Of a stretch of 64,000 nucleotides of DNA, positions 1-9,293 are shown one piece after another. Source of the DNA: Aureisphaera sp963669405 (lineage in GTDB: Bacteria > Bacteroidota > Bacteroidia > Flavobacteriales > Flavobacteriaceae). The notes beneath the pieces were generated by a model. The model saw only the letters and a program-made list of their open reading frames with translations. It did not search any database and was not told where the DNA came from. The position numbers were made by a program, and so were the translations under genes. Every line of letters begins with the position of its first letter. Position 1 is the stretch's first letter. The stretch lies in contig CAXXHF010000002.1 in the NCBI GenBank assembly GCA_963669405.2, forward strand, positions 1,922,001 through 1,986,000, written 5' to 3'.

Positions 1-1876
1 CTAAGTTTGGCGCAGGCTCCACAGGTCTTCCCGTATTTTTGTAGTTATAATAAATTGGAACTTGTCCCAGACTTCTGGGAAAGGACATGGGTAATTTTCC
101 ACTGGGATTATAATCACCATGTAGTACTTGGGCAATAGCATGACCGCTTTGGCTGCCTAAATGCCAAGCTTCTATAATGGAGGGGATGTGTTCATCTGCC
201 CAAGTTAATTCTAAAGGACGCCCATTATTCAATACTAGAATAATATTGGGGTTCGCCTTATATACCTCTTTCAATAGTTCCAGTTGTACTCCAGGAAGGT
301 CAATGGTTGACCTACTTCTTCCTTCACCACTCATAAAGCCTAGCTCTCCTAATACCATAATGACTTTGTCAGCTCTCTTTGCAGCAGCAATGGCCTCGGG
401 GAATCCACTTTTATTGTCTTCATTAATTTTTATTTCAGTAATGAAACTAGTTGGACCTTTGGCAATATCGGCTCCTTTGGCATAGAATACTTCATTCCCT
501 TTATATGCTTGCATTCCTTCCATCACGGAAATAGCGGTATTGTCATCTGCTGCAATTCGCCAGCTACCTAAAGGGCTGTTTTTGTCTGCCGCTAAGGGTC
601 CGATCAGTGCTATTTTTTCACCCTCTTTTTTGAGAGGAAGAAGGCTTCCTTCATTTTTTAGAAGCACAATGGATTTCTTTGCGACGTCCAAAACAGCATC
701 ATGATTTGCTTTAGAATTAATCTCATTTTTCTCTCTTTCAGGATCACAGTACTTAAAAGGATCTTCAAACAAGCCCAATTCAAATTTTACACGTAAGATT
801 CTCCTCACGGCATCGTCAATAAGGTTTTCCTCTACTTTTTTATCCTTTACCAGTTGGGCTAATTCTTCCACATATAAATAGGATTCCATGTCCATATCAG
901 AACCAGCCAGAATAGCAAGTTCGGCAGCATGATTTCCATCTTTGGCATATCCGTGAGCAATCATTTCGCGCATAGAACCCCAGTCGGAAATTACAAATCC
1001 GTTGAAGTTCCATTTGCCTTTCAGTATATCTCGTTGAAGGAATTTATCTCCTGTGGCTGGAATTCCATTTAATTCATTGAAGGAATTCATAAAAGTTTTT
1101 ACACCTGCTTCATTTGCTGCTATAAATGGAGGAAAAACAGTGTTATATAGTGTTGAAGTGCCAATGTCTGCAGTGTTGTAATCTCTTCCCCCTTCAACAA
1201 ATCCGTAAGCAGCAAAATGCTTAGCACAAGCAGCAATAGTTGTTTCTGCAGCAAGATCATCACCCTGAAAACCTTTTATACGCGCGGCGGCTATTTTGCT
1301 TCCCAGATAGGGATCTTCTCCACCACCTTCCATTACCCGACCCCATCGAGCATCTCTAGAAATATCTACCATAGGAGCAAACGTCCAATTGATTCCTGAG
1401 GCAGCAGCTTCCCGCGCAGCTACTTGAGATGATAATTCGATAGCTTCCAAATCCCAACTAGCAGCTTCACCTAAAGGGATGGGGGCAATAGTTTTGTATC
1501 CATGAATAACATCAAAACCAATAATGAGCGGAATACCTAAACGAGTTTCTTCTACAGCAATTTTTTGTACGGCCCTTACCTGTTCAACACCTCTAACATT
1601 TAACATAGATCCAACGTATCCTTTCCTAAGATGCTCGTATTTTTTAGCAGCGTCACCTCCTTTTGGAACTGGGCCTGTCACGTTCCAAAAACCGTTGTAT
1701 TGGTTCATTTGTCCAATCTTTTCTTCTAAAGTCATAATGGCCAATAACGAATCGATCTTTTTTTCAACGATTGTATCCAGAATAGATGTTGGTTCCGAAA
1801 TAGTATCGAGAATCTCCTCTTTTTCATTAGTTGGCATCACAAGCAAGCAAAAAAATAATAGTACAAATAATTTCAT
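1..1876 (-). CDS. bglX: Glycoside hydrolase family 3 beta-glucosidase (partial, 3' end outside window)
   Basis: Periplasmic or outer-membrane beta-glucosidase of the BglX type, releasing glucose from beta-linked oligosaccharides. I translated 625 codons from the ATG at 1876; the frame stays open to the window edge, so the C-terminus (probably an Fn3-like domain) is missing. An N-terminal hydrophobic segment (MKLFVLLFFCLLV) looks like a signal peptide. The nucleophile motif VISDWGS places the catalytic Asp at residue 298, and SGEGRSR gives the probable acid/base Glu at 518. Motifs such as KHFAAYG, NSFNELNG and EDPYLG are typical of GH3. The gene has its own upstream gap and does not appear to share a transcript with the ABC gene behind it. 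The family is clear; the exact substrate is not. Confidence 0.93.
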   Translation of the reverse strand, partial: MKLFVLLFFCLLVMPTNEKEEILDTISEPTSILDTIVEKKIDSLLAIMTLEEKIGQMNQYNGFWNVTGPVPKGGDAAKKYEHLRKGYVGSMLNVRGVEQVRAVQKIAVEETRLGIPLIIGFDVIHGYKTIAPIPLGEAASWDLEAIELSSQVAAREAAASGINWTFAPMVDISRDARWGRVMEGGGEDPYLGSKIAAARIKGFQGDDLAAETTIAACAKHFAAYGFVEGGRDYNTADIGTSTLYNTVFPPFIAANEAGVKTFMNSFNELNGIPATGDKFLQRDILKGKWNFNGFVISDWGSMREMIAHGYAKDGNHAAELAILAGSDMDMESYLYVEELAQLVKDKKVEENLIDDAVRRILRVKFELGLFEDPFKYCDPEREKNEINSKANHDAVLDVAKKSIVLLKNEGSLLPLKKEGEKIALIGPLAADKNSPLGSWRIAADDNTAISVMEGMQAYKGNEVFYAKGADIAKGPTSFITEIKINEDNKSGFPEAIAAAKRADKVIMVLGELGFMSGEGRSRSTIDLPGVQLELLKEVYKANPNIILVLNNGRPLELTWADEHIPSIIEAWHLGSQSGHAIAQVLHGDYNPSGKLPMSFPRSLGQVPIYYNYKNTGRPVEPAPNL

Positions 1877-1956
1877 CTCTAAGGATTTAAGGAAGCGCCG
1901 ATTGTAATTGCATTAAGTAAACAAATCAGGCCTTAATGTGACTGTTCAAGATAACT

Positions 1957-2886
1957 TTATTTTTTTAAAAACACTTTAAAATCAGCTGGGAGTGGTTTGT
2001 GATGTTGGAAAAACACTTCAAAACCTTCAGCTTGTGCTTTGATGAGGTAATGAGTGCCCTTGAAAAAACTTTTGGTTACGGAGACTTTTAAAGGAGACTT
2101 TTTGGTGGTTATTTGAAGGTGGTGTGGTAAAAGAAACAATCTTTCGGGTGTAAACACTCCAGGTGGAATTTCATTTACTTCACCAAAAAACCCAGCGACG
2201 TATTCAGAATTTAATGAATGGTAGACCTCTTCTGGAATACCATAGGAAGCTATTTTGCCATGTTGTAAAATGAGCAATTTATCAGAATATGCCAAAGCTT
2301 CTTCGCTATCATGCGTAGCTGTAATACAGCTAATATTTTTTTTCTTCAGATAGTCAAAAAGGATTCGTCTCAACTTGTTTTTCCGAAAGATATCGATGTG
2401 GCTAAAGGGCTCATCTAGCAACAACAATTCGGGTTCTTTGGCCAAGGCTTTTGCCAAAGCAACTCGTTGTTTTTGCCCTCCGCTTAGGTTTTTTACCATG
2501 CTATCTCTATAATTGATCAAGTCTACAACTTCTAATAATTCGGTCACCCGATAGTCGTCTTTTTCAATATCTAGCCGGCTTAAGTGAGTGGCAATATTCT
2601 CAGCTACTGTAATAAAAGGCATTACATTAAATTCTTGTGCCACTAATTTTATGAAGGGCTCTCCTGGCACAAGATTATGCTTTGGCCCTAACAATGGTTT
2701 TGAATCCCAAAAGAGAGTCCCATGTTCTAAATGAAGCAATCCATTAATAATATGTAACAAAGTGGACTTTCCGCAACCACTTTCTCCAAGTACGGCCAAA
2801 TGTTCTCCTTTTTGTAGTGAAAAGGAGATATCCTTCAGGATTTCATTATCTGAATAAGAAAAAGATGAAATGGCTACGTTAAGCAT
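1957..2886 (-). CDS. ABC transporter ATP-binding protein with C-terminal TOBE-like region
   Basis: Cytoplasmic ATPase of an ABC importer, 309 aa. Walker A is GESGCGKST (34-42); a Q-loop (VAQEFNV), signature LSGGQKQR, Walker B LLLLDEP and an H-loop (TATHD) follow in order, so it should be catalytically complete. The last ~80 residues resemble the TOBE-type regulatory extension found in iron, polyamine and sulfate/molybdate importers (FbpC, PotA, CysA classes). No permease or binding protein lies beside it, so the substrate cannot be inferred. The ATG at 2886 is only 16 bases past a terminator-like hairpin, leaving little room for a promoter. It may depend on read-through from the prolyl oligopeptidase gene. 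Confidence 0.88.
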   Translation of the reverse strand: MLNVAISSFSYSDNEILKDISFSLQKGEHLAVLGESGCGKSTLLHIINGLLHLEHGTLFWDSKPLLGPKHNLVPGEPFIKLVAQEFNVMPFITVAENIATHLSRLDIEKDDYRVTELLEVVDLINYRDSMVKNLSGGQKQRVALAKALAKEPELLLLDEPFSHIDIFRKNKLRRILFDYLKKKNISCITATHDSEEALAYSDKLLILQHGKIASYGIPEEVYHSLNSEYVAGFFGEVNEIPPGVFTPERLFLLPHHLQITTKKSPLKVSVTKSFFKGTHYLIKAQAEGFEVFFQHHKPLPADFKVFLKK

Positions 2887-2902
2887 AATGTATTACATAG
2901 AA

Positions 2903-2950
2903 AAAGGTTGTCCGAGAGACGTGTTGACTGTGCTCAACGTGACAACCTTT
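2903..2950 (-). terminator. Terminator-like hairpin between prolyl oligopeptidase and ABC ATPase genes
   Basis: A perfect 10-bp inverted repeat (2903-2912 with 2941-2950, AAAGGTTGTC/GACAACCTTT) encloses an inner 5-bp repeat (GTTGA/TCAAC). In minus-strand sense it is followed by a short T run. It could end the prolyl oligopeptidase transcript or act as a partial attenuator for the ABC gene just downstream. Confidence 0.65.
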
Positions 2951-2969
2951 AAAATCTTTTTTTGGAGAC

Positions 2970-5132
2970 TTATTCCTTAATCTCGCTATTAACCTTTTCT
3001 GGGAGTACTTCGTAACCCATATTGAATAATGTAAAACCAAAGATATCTGCATATTGTTCAATAGTTTTGGCAACTGGAGTTCCGGCACCATGACCTGCAT
3101 CGGTTTCAATTCGTATCAATACAGGGTTTGGGCCTGCTTGCTTTTCTTGAAGCTCTGCTGCAAATTTGAAACTATGGGCAGGAACAACGCGATCGTCATG
3201 ATCGCCTGTAGTCACCAAAGTAGCAGGATAACTGGTTCCCATTACTACGTTATGAATGGGAGAATACCCTTTTAAATATTCGAACATTTCTTTGCTGTCT
3301 TGAGCCGTTCCATAATCGTAAGCCCACCCAGCACCGGCGGTAAAGGTATGATATCGAAGCATATCTAAAACTCCAACAGCTGGCAGTGCTACTTTCATAA
3401 GGTCGGGACGCTGGGTCATGGTAGCACCCACTAAGAGTCCACCATTAGATCCACCTCGTATAGCTAGATAATCACTAGAGGTATAGTTGTTATCTATAAG
3501 GTATTCGGCTGCTGCAATAAAATCATCGAATACGTTTTGTTTTTTCATCTGAGTTCCGGCCACATGCCATTCTTTTCCATATTCTCCACCACCTCGCAGG
3601 TTAGGGACTGCATAAATCCCGCCCTGCTCCATCCAAACGGCATTGGTAATACTGAAACTAGGGGTTAGGGAAATATTAAACCCACCATATCCATAAAGAA
3701 TAGTTGGGTTTTTACCATCCATTTTCAATCCTTTTTTGTGCGTGATAATCATAGGAACTTTGGTTCCATCCTTAGAGGTATAAAACACTTGATTACTTTC
3801 ATAATCATCTGGATTGAAGTCGATTTTGGATTTTCTATAGAGTTCTGAATTACCGGAATCCATATCGAATTTATATATGGTTGAAGGATTTACATAGTTG
3901 GTAAAGGAATAATATAGCTCGGTTTCTTTTTTCTTAGCTCCAAAGCCGCCTGCACTTCCTACACCAGGAAGCTCAATTTCACGGACTAGTTTGCCATCAA
4001 AATCATATTGGAAGACTTTAGAAACAGCATCTACCATATATTCTGCAAAGAAGTATTTTCCGCCACTAGATGGGCTTAGTACATTTTCAGTCTCTGGAAT
4101 GAAATCCGTCCAATTTTCTGGTGTTGGATTAGAGGCGTCTACTTTTACAATTTTTTTATTGGGTGCATCTAAATTGGTGCTTAGATATAACGTAGAACCT
4201 TCATTCTCCATAACATAGGTGTCACTATCGGTATGGTCTAATACTGTAACAAAACCACTCTCAGGATTATCTAGGTTTTTAATAAAGAGCTTGTTTCCTG
4301 AAGTAGAAACACTCGCTGTAACCACAAGATATTTATTGTCTTCGGTTACATACCCTCCTACATAACGATGCTTTTCTTCTGGGGTTCCTCCAAATATAAG
4401 GGCATCTTCACCTTGTGAGGTTCCTAGTTTGTGATAGTATAGTTTGTGCTGGTCAGTCTTTGCAGATAGTTCACTTCCTTCGGGTTTATCGTAACTGGAA
4501 TAGTAAAAACCATCATTAGCTTTCCAAGAAAGGTTACTAAATTTTATATCTACAAGTGTGTCTTCAATGATTTGTTTGGTTTCTGTATTCATGACCAATA
4601 CTTTTCGCCAATCGCTTCCTCCTTCAGAAACACTATAGGCTGCTGTTTTTCCATCTTCAGAAAAAGTGAGTCCTCCTAAAGAAATGGTTCCGTCTTCTTT
4701 AAATGTGTTGGGATCTAGAAAAACATCAGCAGTACTTGGGTCATCTCCTGTTTTGTAACGGTAGATCACGTATTGGTTTTGCAGTCCGTCATTTTTGTAG
4801 AAGTAGGTGTAGTCCCCTTCTTTAAATGGAGATCCTACTTTTTCATAATTCCATAAAGAAGATAATCGTTCTTTTAACTCTTTTCTAAAGGGGATGGAAT
4901 CCAGATAACCGAAGGTTACCTTATTTTGGGCTTTGACCCATTCTCCAGTTTCTTCGCTCATATCATCTTCCAACCATCGATAAGGATCTTTTACTTCGGT
5001 ATCGAAATAGGTATCTACAGTATCTACTTTTTTCGTTTTATGGTAAGTCACGAGAATAGGTTCTTTTTTGTCAGTTTTATTGCAAGAACTAAGCATAGCC
5101 GACGCAATAATGAGTATTATTAATTTGTTCAT
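2970..5132 (-). CDS. Prolyl oligopeptidase family serine peptidase (S9A), lipoprotein
   Basis: Serine peptidase that cleaves short peptides after proline, 720 aa, the usual family length. The first 16 residues form a lipoprotein signal ending in a lipobox (LSSC, lipidated Cys17), so it should be anchored in the periplasm or at the outer membrane. A seven-bladed beta-propeller region (about 80-450) precedes the alpha/beta-hydrolase domain. GGSNGG gives nucleophile Ser562, the HDDRVV motif gives the acid Asp near 647, and DAGHGAG gives His681. The numbering nearly matches the well-studied porcine enzyme. It appears to be transcribed alone from the ATG at 5132. Confidence 0.95.
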   Translation of the reverse strand: MNKLIILIIASAMLSSCNKTDKKEPILVTYHKTKKVDTVDTYFDTEVKDPYRWLEDDMSEETGEWVKAQNKVTFGYLDSIPFRKELKERLSSLWNYEKVGSPFKEGDYTYFYKNDGLQNQYVIYRYKTGDDPSTADVFLDPNTFKEDGTISLGGLTFSEDGKTAAYSVSEGGSDWRKVLVMNTETKQIIEDTLVDIKFSNLSWKANDGFYYSSYDKPEGSELSAKTDQHKLYYHKLGTSQGEDALIFGGTPEEKHRYVGGYVTEDNKYLVVTASVSTSGNKLFIKNLDNPESGFVTVLDHTDSDTYVMENEGSTLYLSTNLDAPNKKIVKVDASNPTPENWTDFIPETENVLSPSSGGKYFFAEYMVDAVSKVFQYDFDGKLVREIELPGVGSAGGFGAKKKETELYYSFTNYVNPSTIYKFDMDSGNSELYRKSKIDFNPDDYESNQVFYTSKDGTKVPMIITHKKGLKMDGKNPTILYGYGGFNISLTPSFSITNAVWMEQGGIYAVPNLRGGGEYGKEWHVAGTQMKKQNVFDDFIAAAEYLIDNNYTSSDYLAIRGGSNGGLLVGATMTQRPDLMKVALPAVGVLDMLRYHTFTAGAGWAYDYGTAQDSKEMFEYLKGYSPIHNVVMGTSYPATLVTTGDHDDRVVPAHSFKFAAELQEKQAGPNPVLIRIETDAGHGAGTPVAKTIEQYADIFGFTLFNMGYEVLPEKVNSEIKE

Positions 5133-5217
5133 TTTTTGAAGAGTTTGTGCAGTGTTAAAAATACATAATTAATAGGCTCGAATTTGTTAGGATTGTGTTA
5201 GAGAAAATCTCAAAATA

Positions 5218-5595
5218 TTAATATTGAAACAAGGGTTTATAAGCTTTCCAATATTTATAAATAAGGATGATGTTACAAAGGACGATAACGATAGCAACCA
5301 AAGCTCCTGAAATATTAAGAAATATATGAAAAAGGAGAATGTTAATGGATATTGGTGCCAAAATAATTAAAGCGAAGGGCACCCATTTTTTCAATAACAA
5401 AAGAATGCCAACTACAATTTCCAGAATGGCAACAACATAAAAAACGTATCCAGTATTTTTAAGAGATTCCAAAAAATTAGCAGCTGCTGGAGGCATCTCG
5501 AACATTGGAATAAAGTTGATGAATTTGTTTAGACCGAAAACCAAAAGGCACAAACCGAGAACAATCCTAAGAATGTTGGTAAAAGAGGAATTCAT
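5218..5595 (-). CDS. DoxX-like integral membrane protein
   Basis: Small membrane protein, 125 aa, with about four hydrophobic segments. The opening RIVLGLCLLVFGLNKF, the central EIVVGILLLLKKWVPFALI and the NILLFHIFL stretch match the DoxX/DoxD-type family seen widely in Bacteroidota. It is clearly paralogous to the protein at 8826-9227: both carry the GLNKF, LLLxKKWVPFAL and PISIN motifs. The biochemical role of these proteins is not known. It lies downstream of a strong terminator and is probably expressed from its own promoter. Confidence 0.8.
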   Translation of the reverse strand: MNSSFTNILRIVLGLCLLVFGLNKFINFIPMFEMPPAAANFLESLKNTGYVFYVVAILEIVVGILLLLKKWVPFALIILAPISINILLFHIFLNISGALVAIVIVLCNIILIYKYWKAYKPLFQY

Positions 5596-5631
5596 AAAAA
5601 TGGTGGGTTTAATTAGTGTCCTCTAAATATA

Positions 5632-5666
5632 CAAAAAAACACCGCTCCAAATGATTAGGGCGGTGT
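5632..5666 (-). terminator. Intrinsic terminator after the FG-GAP/T9SS gene
   Basis: In minus-strand sense the stem ACACCGC / GCGGTGT (5660-5666 with 5639-5645) with a 14-nt loop is followed by a run of seven T. It ends the cytochrome/FG-GAP transcript. Confidence 0.85.
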
Positions 5667-5700
5667 CCTCTTGAATCACAAGACTAGGGGAAATCTTGTT

Positions 5701-7296
5701 TTATTTTTTGATGAATCTTTGTGTTTTGATGATTTTCTTATCAAATACACGAAGAATATAACTTCCATTGGATAAATGTGAAACATCAATGGATTCTGAC
5801 ATTAATTTTGCATTCGCTACCCTTTTTCCAGTAATATCGAAGATGGTATAAATTGGAGTGTCAAATTCGTTCACAGTACCTAAATTCAAAATATTAGAAG
5901 TAGGGTTAGGGTAGAGGATTAGGTTGTCTACCAAGGTATCTTCCAATCCAAGAGTAGAACCTTCAATGATTTCAATGGCTTGGTTTGCATCTACATCTTC
6001 TACAATGTCAATGATCCCAGAGGTCCAGTAAATAGTAACATCTACCGTATCATCAGTGCCAAGACCAAAATGAGTGTTCAAACTACTCATGTCTCCAAAG
6101 CCTTCTCCGCTTCGAACGTCTCTTATTTGAGTTCTGGAAGCCGAAGAGATTTCTACACGAGCACCAATTCCATCAAGGTTACTTTCAGTTCCAACAGTAT
6201 AAATCTTAAGCCAGTTATTGGAGTTTCCATCATTGTAATAAATGGTATTTCCTTCGAATGCATCTACAAAGCCATCATTGTTAGCATCTCCAAAAGCACC
6301 ATTTATAAATGTACCCAGTCCAACAGTAAAGGTCATGTCTCCATTTCCGTATAAAATTTTTCCAGCACTTATAATGTCTGCATTTCCATCATTGTTAAAG
6401 TCATGCGTAGCATTTTCAATATCGGTACTATTAAAAGTTTCTAATCCAGAACCTGTGATGACATCCGTAAAGGTACCATCACCATTGTTACGCATTAATC
6501 TATGGAATCCATCACCCAAACTGCTTGCTCCTATCCATGCATCCATATCACCATCGTTGTCATAATCTGCCCAGGCAGAAGACCAAGTTTGCATATCATC
6601 TTCCAATCCAACTAAAGCACCAATTTCAGTAAATGTTCCATCTCCATTATTGTTGTGTAATTCGTTATCTCTTCTGGCAGATTCTCCACCACACTTTGCG
6701 ATAAATAAATCTACATCACGGTCATTATCATGGTCAATCCAAACAGATCCATAATGCCCTCCAGACGGATAGTCTCCAAGACCTCCTTGGTTGTAGGTGA
6801 AGTTTCCACTACCATCATTGATATAATAAACATTAGGCTCTACATCATGACACACAAAGGCATCCAAATGTCCATCGTTGTTAATGTCCACAAAGTTAGA
6901 GCGCTGTGAAAACACATATTCACTTCCTGAAACTTCAGTAAAAGAAGTTCCATCATTGCTGGCTTTCATAAAGGTTACGCCATTTCCACCACCATACAAT
7001 AGATCTGTATATCCGTTGGCATCGTAATCTCCTGCAGCCATACTCCAAGACGGTAAGTTGTCTGCATTCGTAGTTGAGATGTTGACCATATCAAACGTAC
7101 CATCGCCTTGTTGATAAAAAATCTGAATGTTATTGTTAGATACCGAAACGATATCGTCTAAGTGATCTCCGTTCATATCTACCATAGTCCGGTTATAGGA
7201 GCCAATGGCAGCAATATTCTGTGTAGTAAAAGTGACTTCTTGAGCTATCAAAGGAAAGATAGCCATAAGTGCACCAAATAAGATAGTTTTTTTCAT
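5701..7296 (-). CDS. Secreted FG-GAP/VCBS-repeat protein with ASPIC/UnbV-like domain and T9SS type A tail
   Basis: Secreted protein of 531 aa with a signal peptide (MKKTILFGALMAIFPLIAQ). From about residue 20 to 330 it carries repeated calcium-binding blades of the type DxNxDGxxDxxxG (for example DMNGDHLDDI, DYDANGYTDL, DHDNDRDVDL, DYDNDGDMDA), expected to form a beta-propeller. An ASPIC/UnbV-type segment follows (NWLKIYTVGTESNLDGIGA, RSGEGFGDMSSL). The last ~75 residues (LYPNPTSNILNLG through GSYILRVFDKKIIKTQRFIKK) are a type A sorting domain for the type IX secretion system. It lies 26 bases downstream of the di-heme cytochrome gene in the same direction, so the two are probably co-transcribed. 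Its ligand is unknown. Confidence 0.9.
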   Translation of the reverse strand: MKKTILFGALMAIFPLIAQEVTFTTQNIAAIGSYNRTMVDMNGDHLDDIVSVSNNNIQIFYQQGDGTFDMVNISTTNADNLPSWSMAAGDYDANGYTDLLYGGGNGVTFMKASNDGTSFTEVSGSEYVFSQRSNFVDINNDGHLDAFVCHDVEPNVYYINDGSGNFTYNQGGLGDYPSGGHYGSVWIDHDNDRDVDLFIAKCGGESARRDNELHNNNGDGTFTEIGALVGLEDDMQTWSSAWADYDNDGDMDAWIGASSLGDGFHRLMRNNGDGTFTDVITGSGLETFNSTDIENATHDFNNDGNADIISAGKILYGNGDMTFTVGLGTFINGAFGDANNDGFVDAFEGNTIYYNDGNSNNWLKIYTVGTESNLDGIGARVEISSASRTQIRDVRSGEGFGDMSSLNTHFGLGTDDTVDVTIYWTSGIIDIVEDVDANQAIEIIEGSTLGLEDTLVDNLILYPNPTSNILNLGTVNEFDTPIYTIFDITGKRVANAKLMSESIDVSHLSNGSYILRVFDKKIIKTQRFIKK

Positions 7297-7322
7297 GATA
7301 TTTCTAGATTCAATGATATTGG

Positions 7323-8717
7323 TTAATTACAATTTTGTGATAAGGAATTGATCCATTCCTCGAGTAAGGCAACACCTTCTTCGTGTTGTATGGTTCTACC
7401 AATTAATGGCATTCTGTATTGTTCTTCGGATGTACTTACTCTAAAAAAGAGTACCGAATCACTAGGGTCACCAGGAGTGACAAGCTTGCTATTTTCGTAG
7501 CCTGGAACAGGGGTTTGTGGGTCATCACAAACACCCATTTTTACAGGATCCGTAGTTTCGTCGAAAGCAAATCGTACCGCTCTATAATTACAGTGTCCTT
7601 CGTCACTGTGGCAACTTGCACAGTTAATATCGAAGTAAGAACGTACTCGTAAATCCAATGGTTGTGACGTGTCTTTGTAATCCACAACAGCATTAATACT
7701 TCCAGGGAGGTTATCTTCCAAATAGCCCATATCCATCCATTTTTGAAGTTGGTTGGAAGCTCCATCCGTAAATTCATAATTAGAATCCAAACTCTGTGGT
7801 TTTACACCTATGGGTGCATTCTGAAAGTCGGCTTTATGACATGTAAAGCATTGACTTTGCGCTGGGATACGGTAATTTGTGGATTTTTCAACACCATCCT
7901 GAATCCAATTTAAGTCTACAAAACCACCATCTCCAGAAGTATCCAAATCGGCTTCATCTTGCGCATCATTCCATATATAATTTGCCGTAATCCAGCCATC
8001 TGATTTTTTTATTAAAATCCGAGTCTCTATAATTTTTTTGACATTCCCTGGGAGCACATTTTCATAATAGAAATTTTTAATCAGAACTGATCCAACGGGG
8101 AAGTCCAATAATTCATGATCTGCAACGTAGGAAGCTTTTACTCCCGTTGGCATCCACACAAATCGTTTCTTTAAAGCATAATCCGTAAAGAGTGTACTGA
8201 TAGGTTTGTAGGGAAGCACCCCATATACTGGCTCTTGATTGGATAGATCGCCATTGAAGAAGTTATAATCGGTTAGTTTTGGGTAGGGTACTGCGTCAAT
8301 ATCGAAAACAACAGGAGAAATAGGTAAAACATTTATGGTTACCGTTTCAGTTTCGCAATTTTCTCCATTTAGGTCACAAATGGTGTACTGAAAAGTCACA
8401 TTTCCAAAAAAAGTATCACTGGGAGTATATCGAATACTATCATCTTGTGTATTGGAGGGAGTACCATTATCAAGTATAGTAGCAGTACCAGAGGTTGGAG
8501 TGCTTACTTCCAATATGCCATCTGCAGGGACATTGCTATCATTGGAAAATATATTGATATCTATAGTAGCATTCTGAAATACCTCTCCGGTATCTGGTTG
8601 TGTAACTATATTTAAAGGCACATAATCATCTCCATTTCCTCCATCATCTTTATTACAACTAAATAGGAAAATAGTAAGGGCAAAAAAGCTAAAGAACTGT
8701 AGGTGAATTCTTTTCAT
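7323..8717 (-). CDS. Di-heme c-type cytochrome lipoprotein, SO2930/HNE_0200-like, with N-terminal Ig-like domain
   Basis: Exported lipoprotein with two c-type heme motifs, CFTCH and CASCH, in a C-terminal domain (about 145-460) like the SO2930/HNE_0200 family of conserved di-heme proteins. The signal ends in the lipobox LFSC followed by NKDDGG. A start at 8717 (MKRIHLQF) fits a signal peptide better than the ATG four codons upstream. Residues about 40-135 form a cadherin-like or bacterial Ig-like domain (motifs NDSN, TATILDNGTP, FQYTICD). It is followed at 26 bases by the FG-GAP/T9SS gene. It should carry electrons in the periplasm or at the cell surface; the partner is unknown. Confidence 0.85.
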   Translation of the reverse strand: MKRIHLQFFSFFALTIFLFSCNKDDGGNGDDYVPLNIVTQPDTGEVFQNATIDINIFSNDSNVPADGILEVSTPTSGTATILDNGTPSNTQDDSIRYTPSDTFFGNVTFQYTICDLNGENCETETVTINVLPISPVVFDIDAVPYPKLTDYNFFNGDLSNQEPVYGVLPYKPISTLFTDYALKKRFVWMPTGVKASYVADHELLDFPVGSVLIKNFYYENVLPGNVKKIIETRILIKKSDGWITANYIWNDAQDEADLDTSGDGGFVDLNWIQDGVEKSTNYRIPAQSQCFTCHKADFQNAPIGVKPQSLDSNYEFTDGASNQLQKWMDMGYLEDNLPGSINAVVDYKDTSQPLDLRVRSYFDINCASCHSDEGHCNYRAVRFAFDETTDPVKMGVCDDPQTPVPGYENSKLVTPGDPSDSVLFFRVSTSEEQYRMPLIGRTIQHEEGVALLEEWINSLSQNCN

Positions 8718-8741
8718 AGTGATAAACAAAACAATTTTATT

Positions 8742-8770
8742 AAAAAAGGGACTCCTTGGTTGGAATCCCT
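8742..8770 (-). terminator. Intrinsic terminator after DoxX-like gene
   Basis: In minus-strand sense the 9-bp stem AGGGATTCC / GGAGTCCCT (one T-G wobble, loop AACCAA) runs into six T. It separates the upstream DoxX-like gene from the cytochrome gene. Confidence 0.82.
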
Positions 8771-8825
8771 TAAAAGTAGTAAAAACTTTTGTTTACAGAC
8801 GTTTAGATAGCTATTTGTGGGAATT

Positions 8826-9227
8826 TTATGAGAAAAGAGGGCGGTAATGATCCCAATTTCTATAGATAAGGTAGGTATTAATGACAGCAACCAAGATAGC
8901 AGGGGCTATATTGGGAAGGTTCACAAAAGCATGAAATAGGACAATATTTATTGAAATAGGAACCAGCATTACCAAAGCAAATGGCACCCATTTTTTTATG
9001 ATCAATAGAAGCCCAACAATTACTTCAGTTAGGCCTACCAAATGCATGATGTATCCTTTTCCTGCTACGGCATCATGGCCAGAGTATCTTAAGCTATTGA
9101 ACAAATGTTCAGCCTCTGGAAATCCTGTAAAATCGAAGTCTTGTAAAAACCATAGGAATTTGTTGAGACCAAATGCCAAAAGCATGAGACCCAATCCAAG
9201 CCGTAAAATAATGTGAAAGATTTTCAT
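8826..9227 (-). CDS. DoxX-like integral membrane protein
   Basis: Membrane protein of 133 aa with about four transmembrane stretches, paralogous to the protein at 5218-5595 (shared GLNKF, VGLTEVIVGLLLIIKKWVPFAL and PISINIVLFHAF signatures). A strong terminator follows it, so it is probably a single-gene transcript. DoxX-like proteins have been linked to redox stress or quinone chemistry in various bacteria, but no reaction can be assigned here. Confidence 0.8.
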   Translation of the reverse strand: MKIFHIILRLGLGLMLLAFGLNKFLWFLQDFDFTGFPEAEHLFNSLRYSGHDAVAGKGYIMHLVGLTEVIVGLLLIIKKWVPFALVMLVPISINIVLFHAFVNLPNIAPAILVAVINTYLIYRNWDHYRPLFS

Positions 9228-9293
9228 AGTTGTTTCTTAAAAAGGTTATGCGCCTTTAGACGGACCTTATCAAGAACACTTACAAACATGGGT

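Noticed and set aside
2879..3109. 76-codon minus-strand frame overlapping the end of the prolyl oligopeptidase gene
   Set aside because: It lies in another frame of a well-supported gene and continues through the hairpin; composition and lack of motifs mark it as a shadow.
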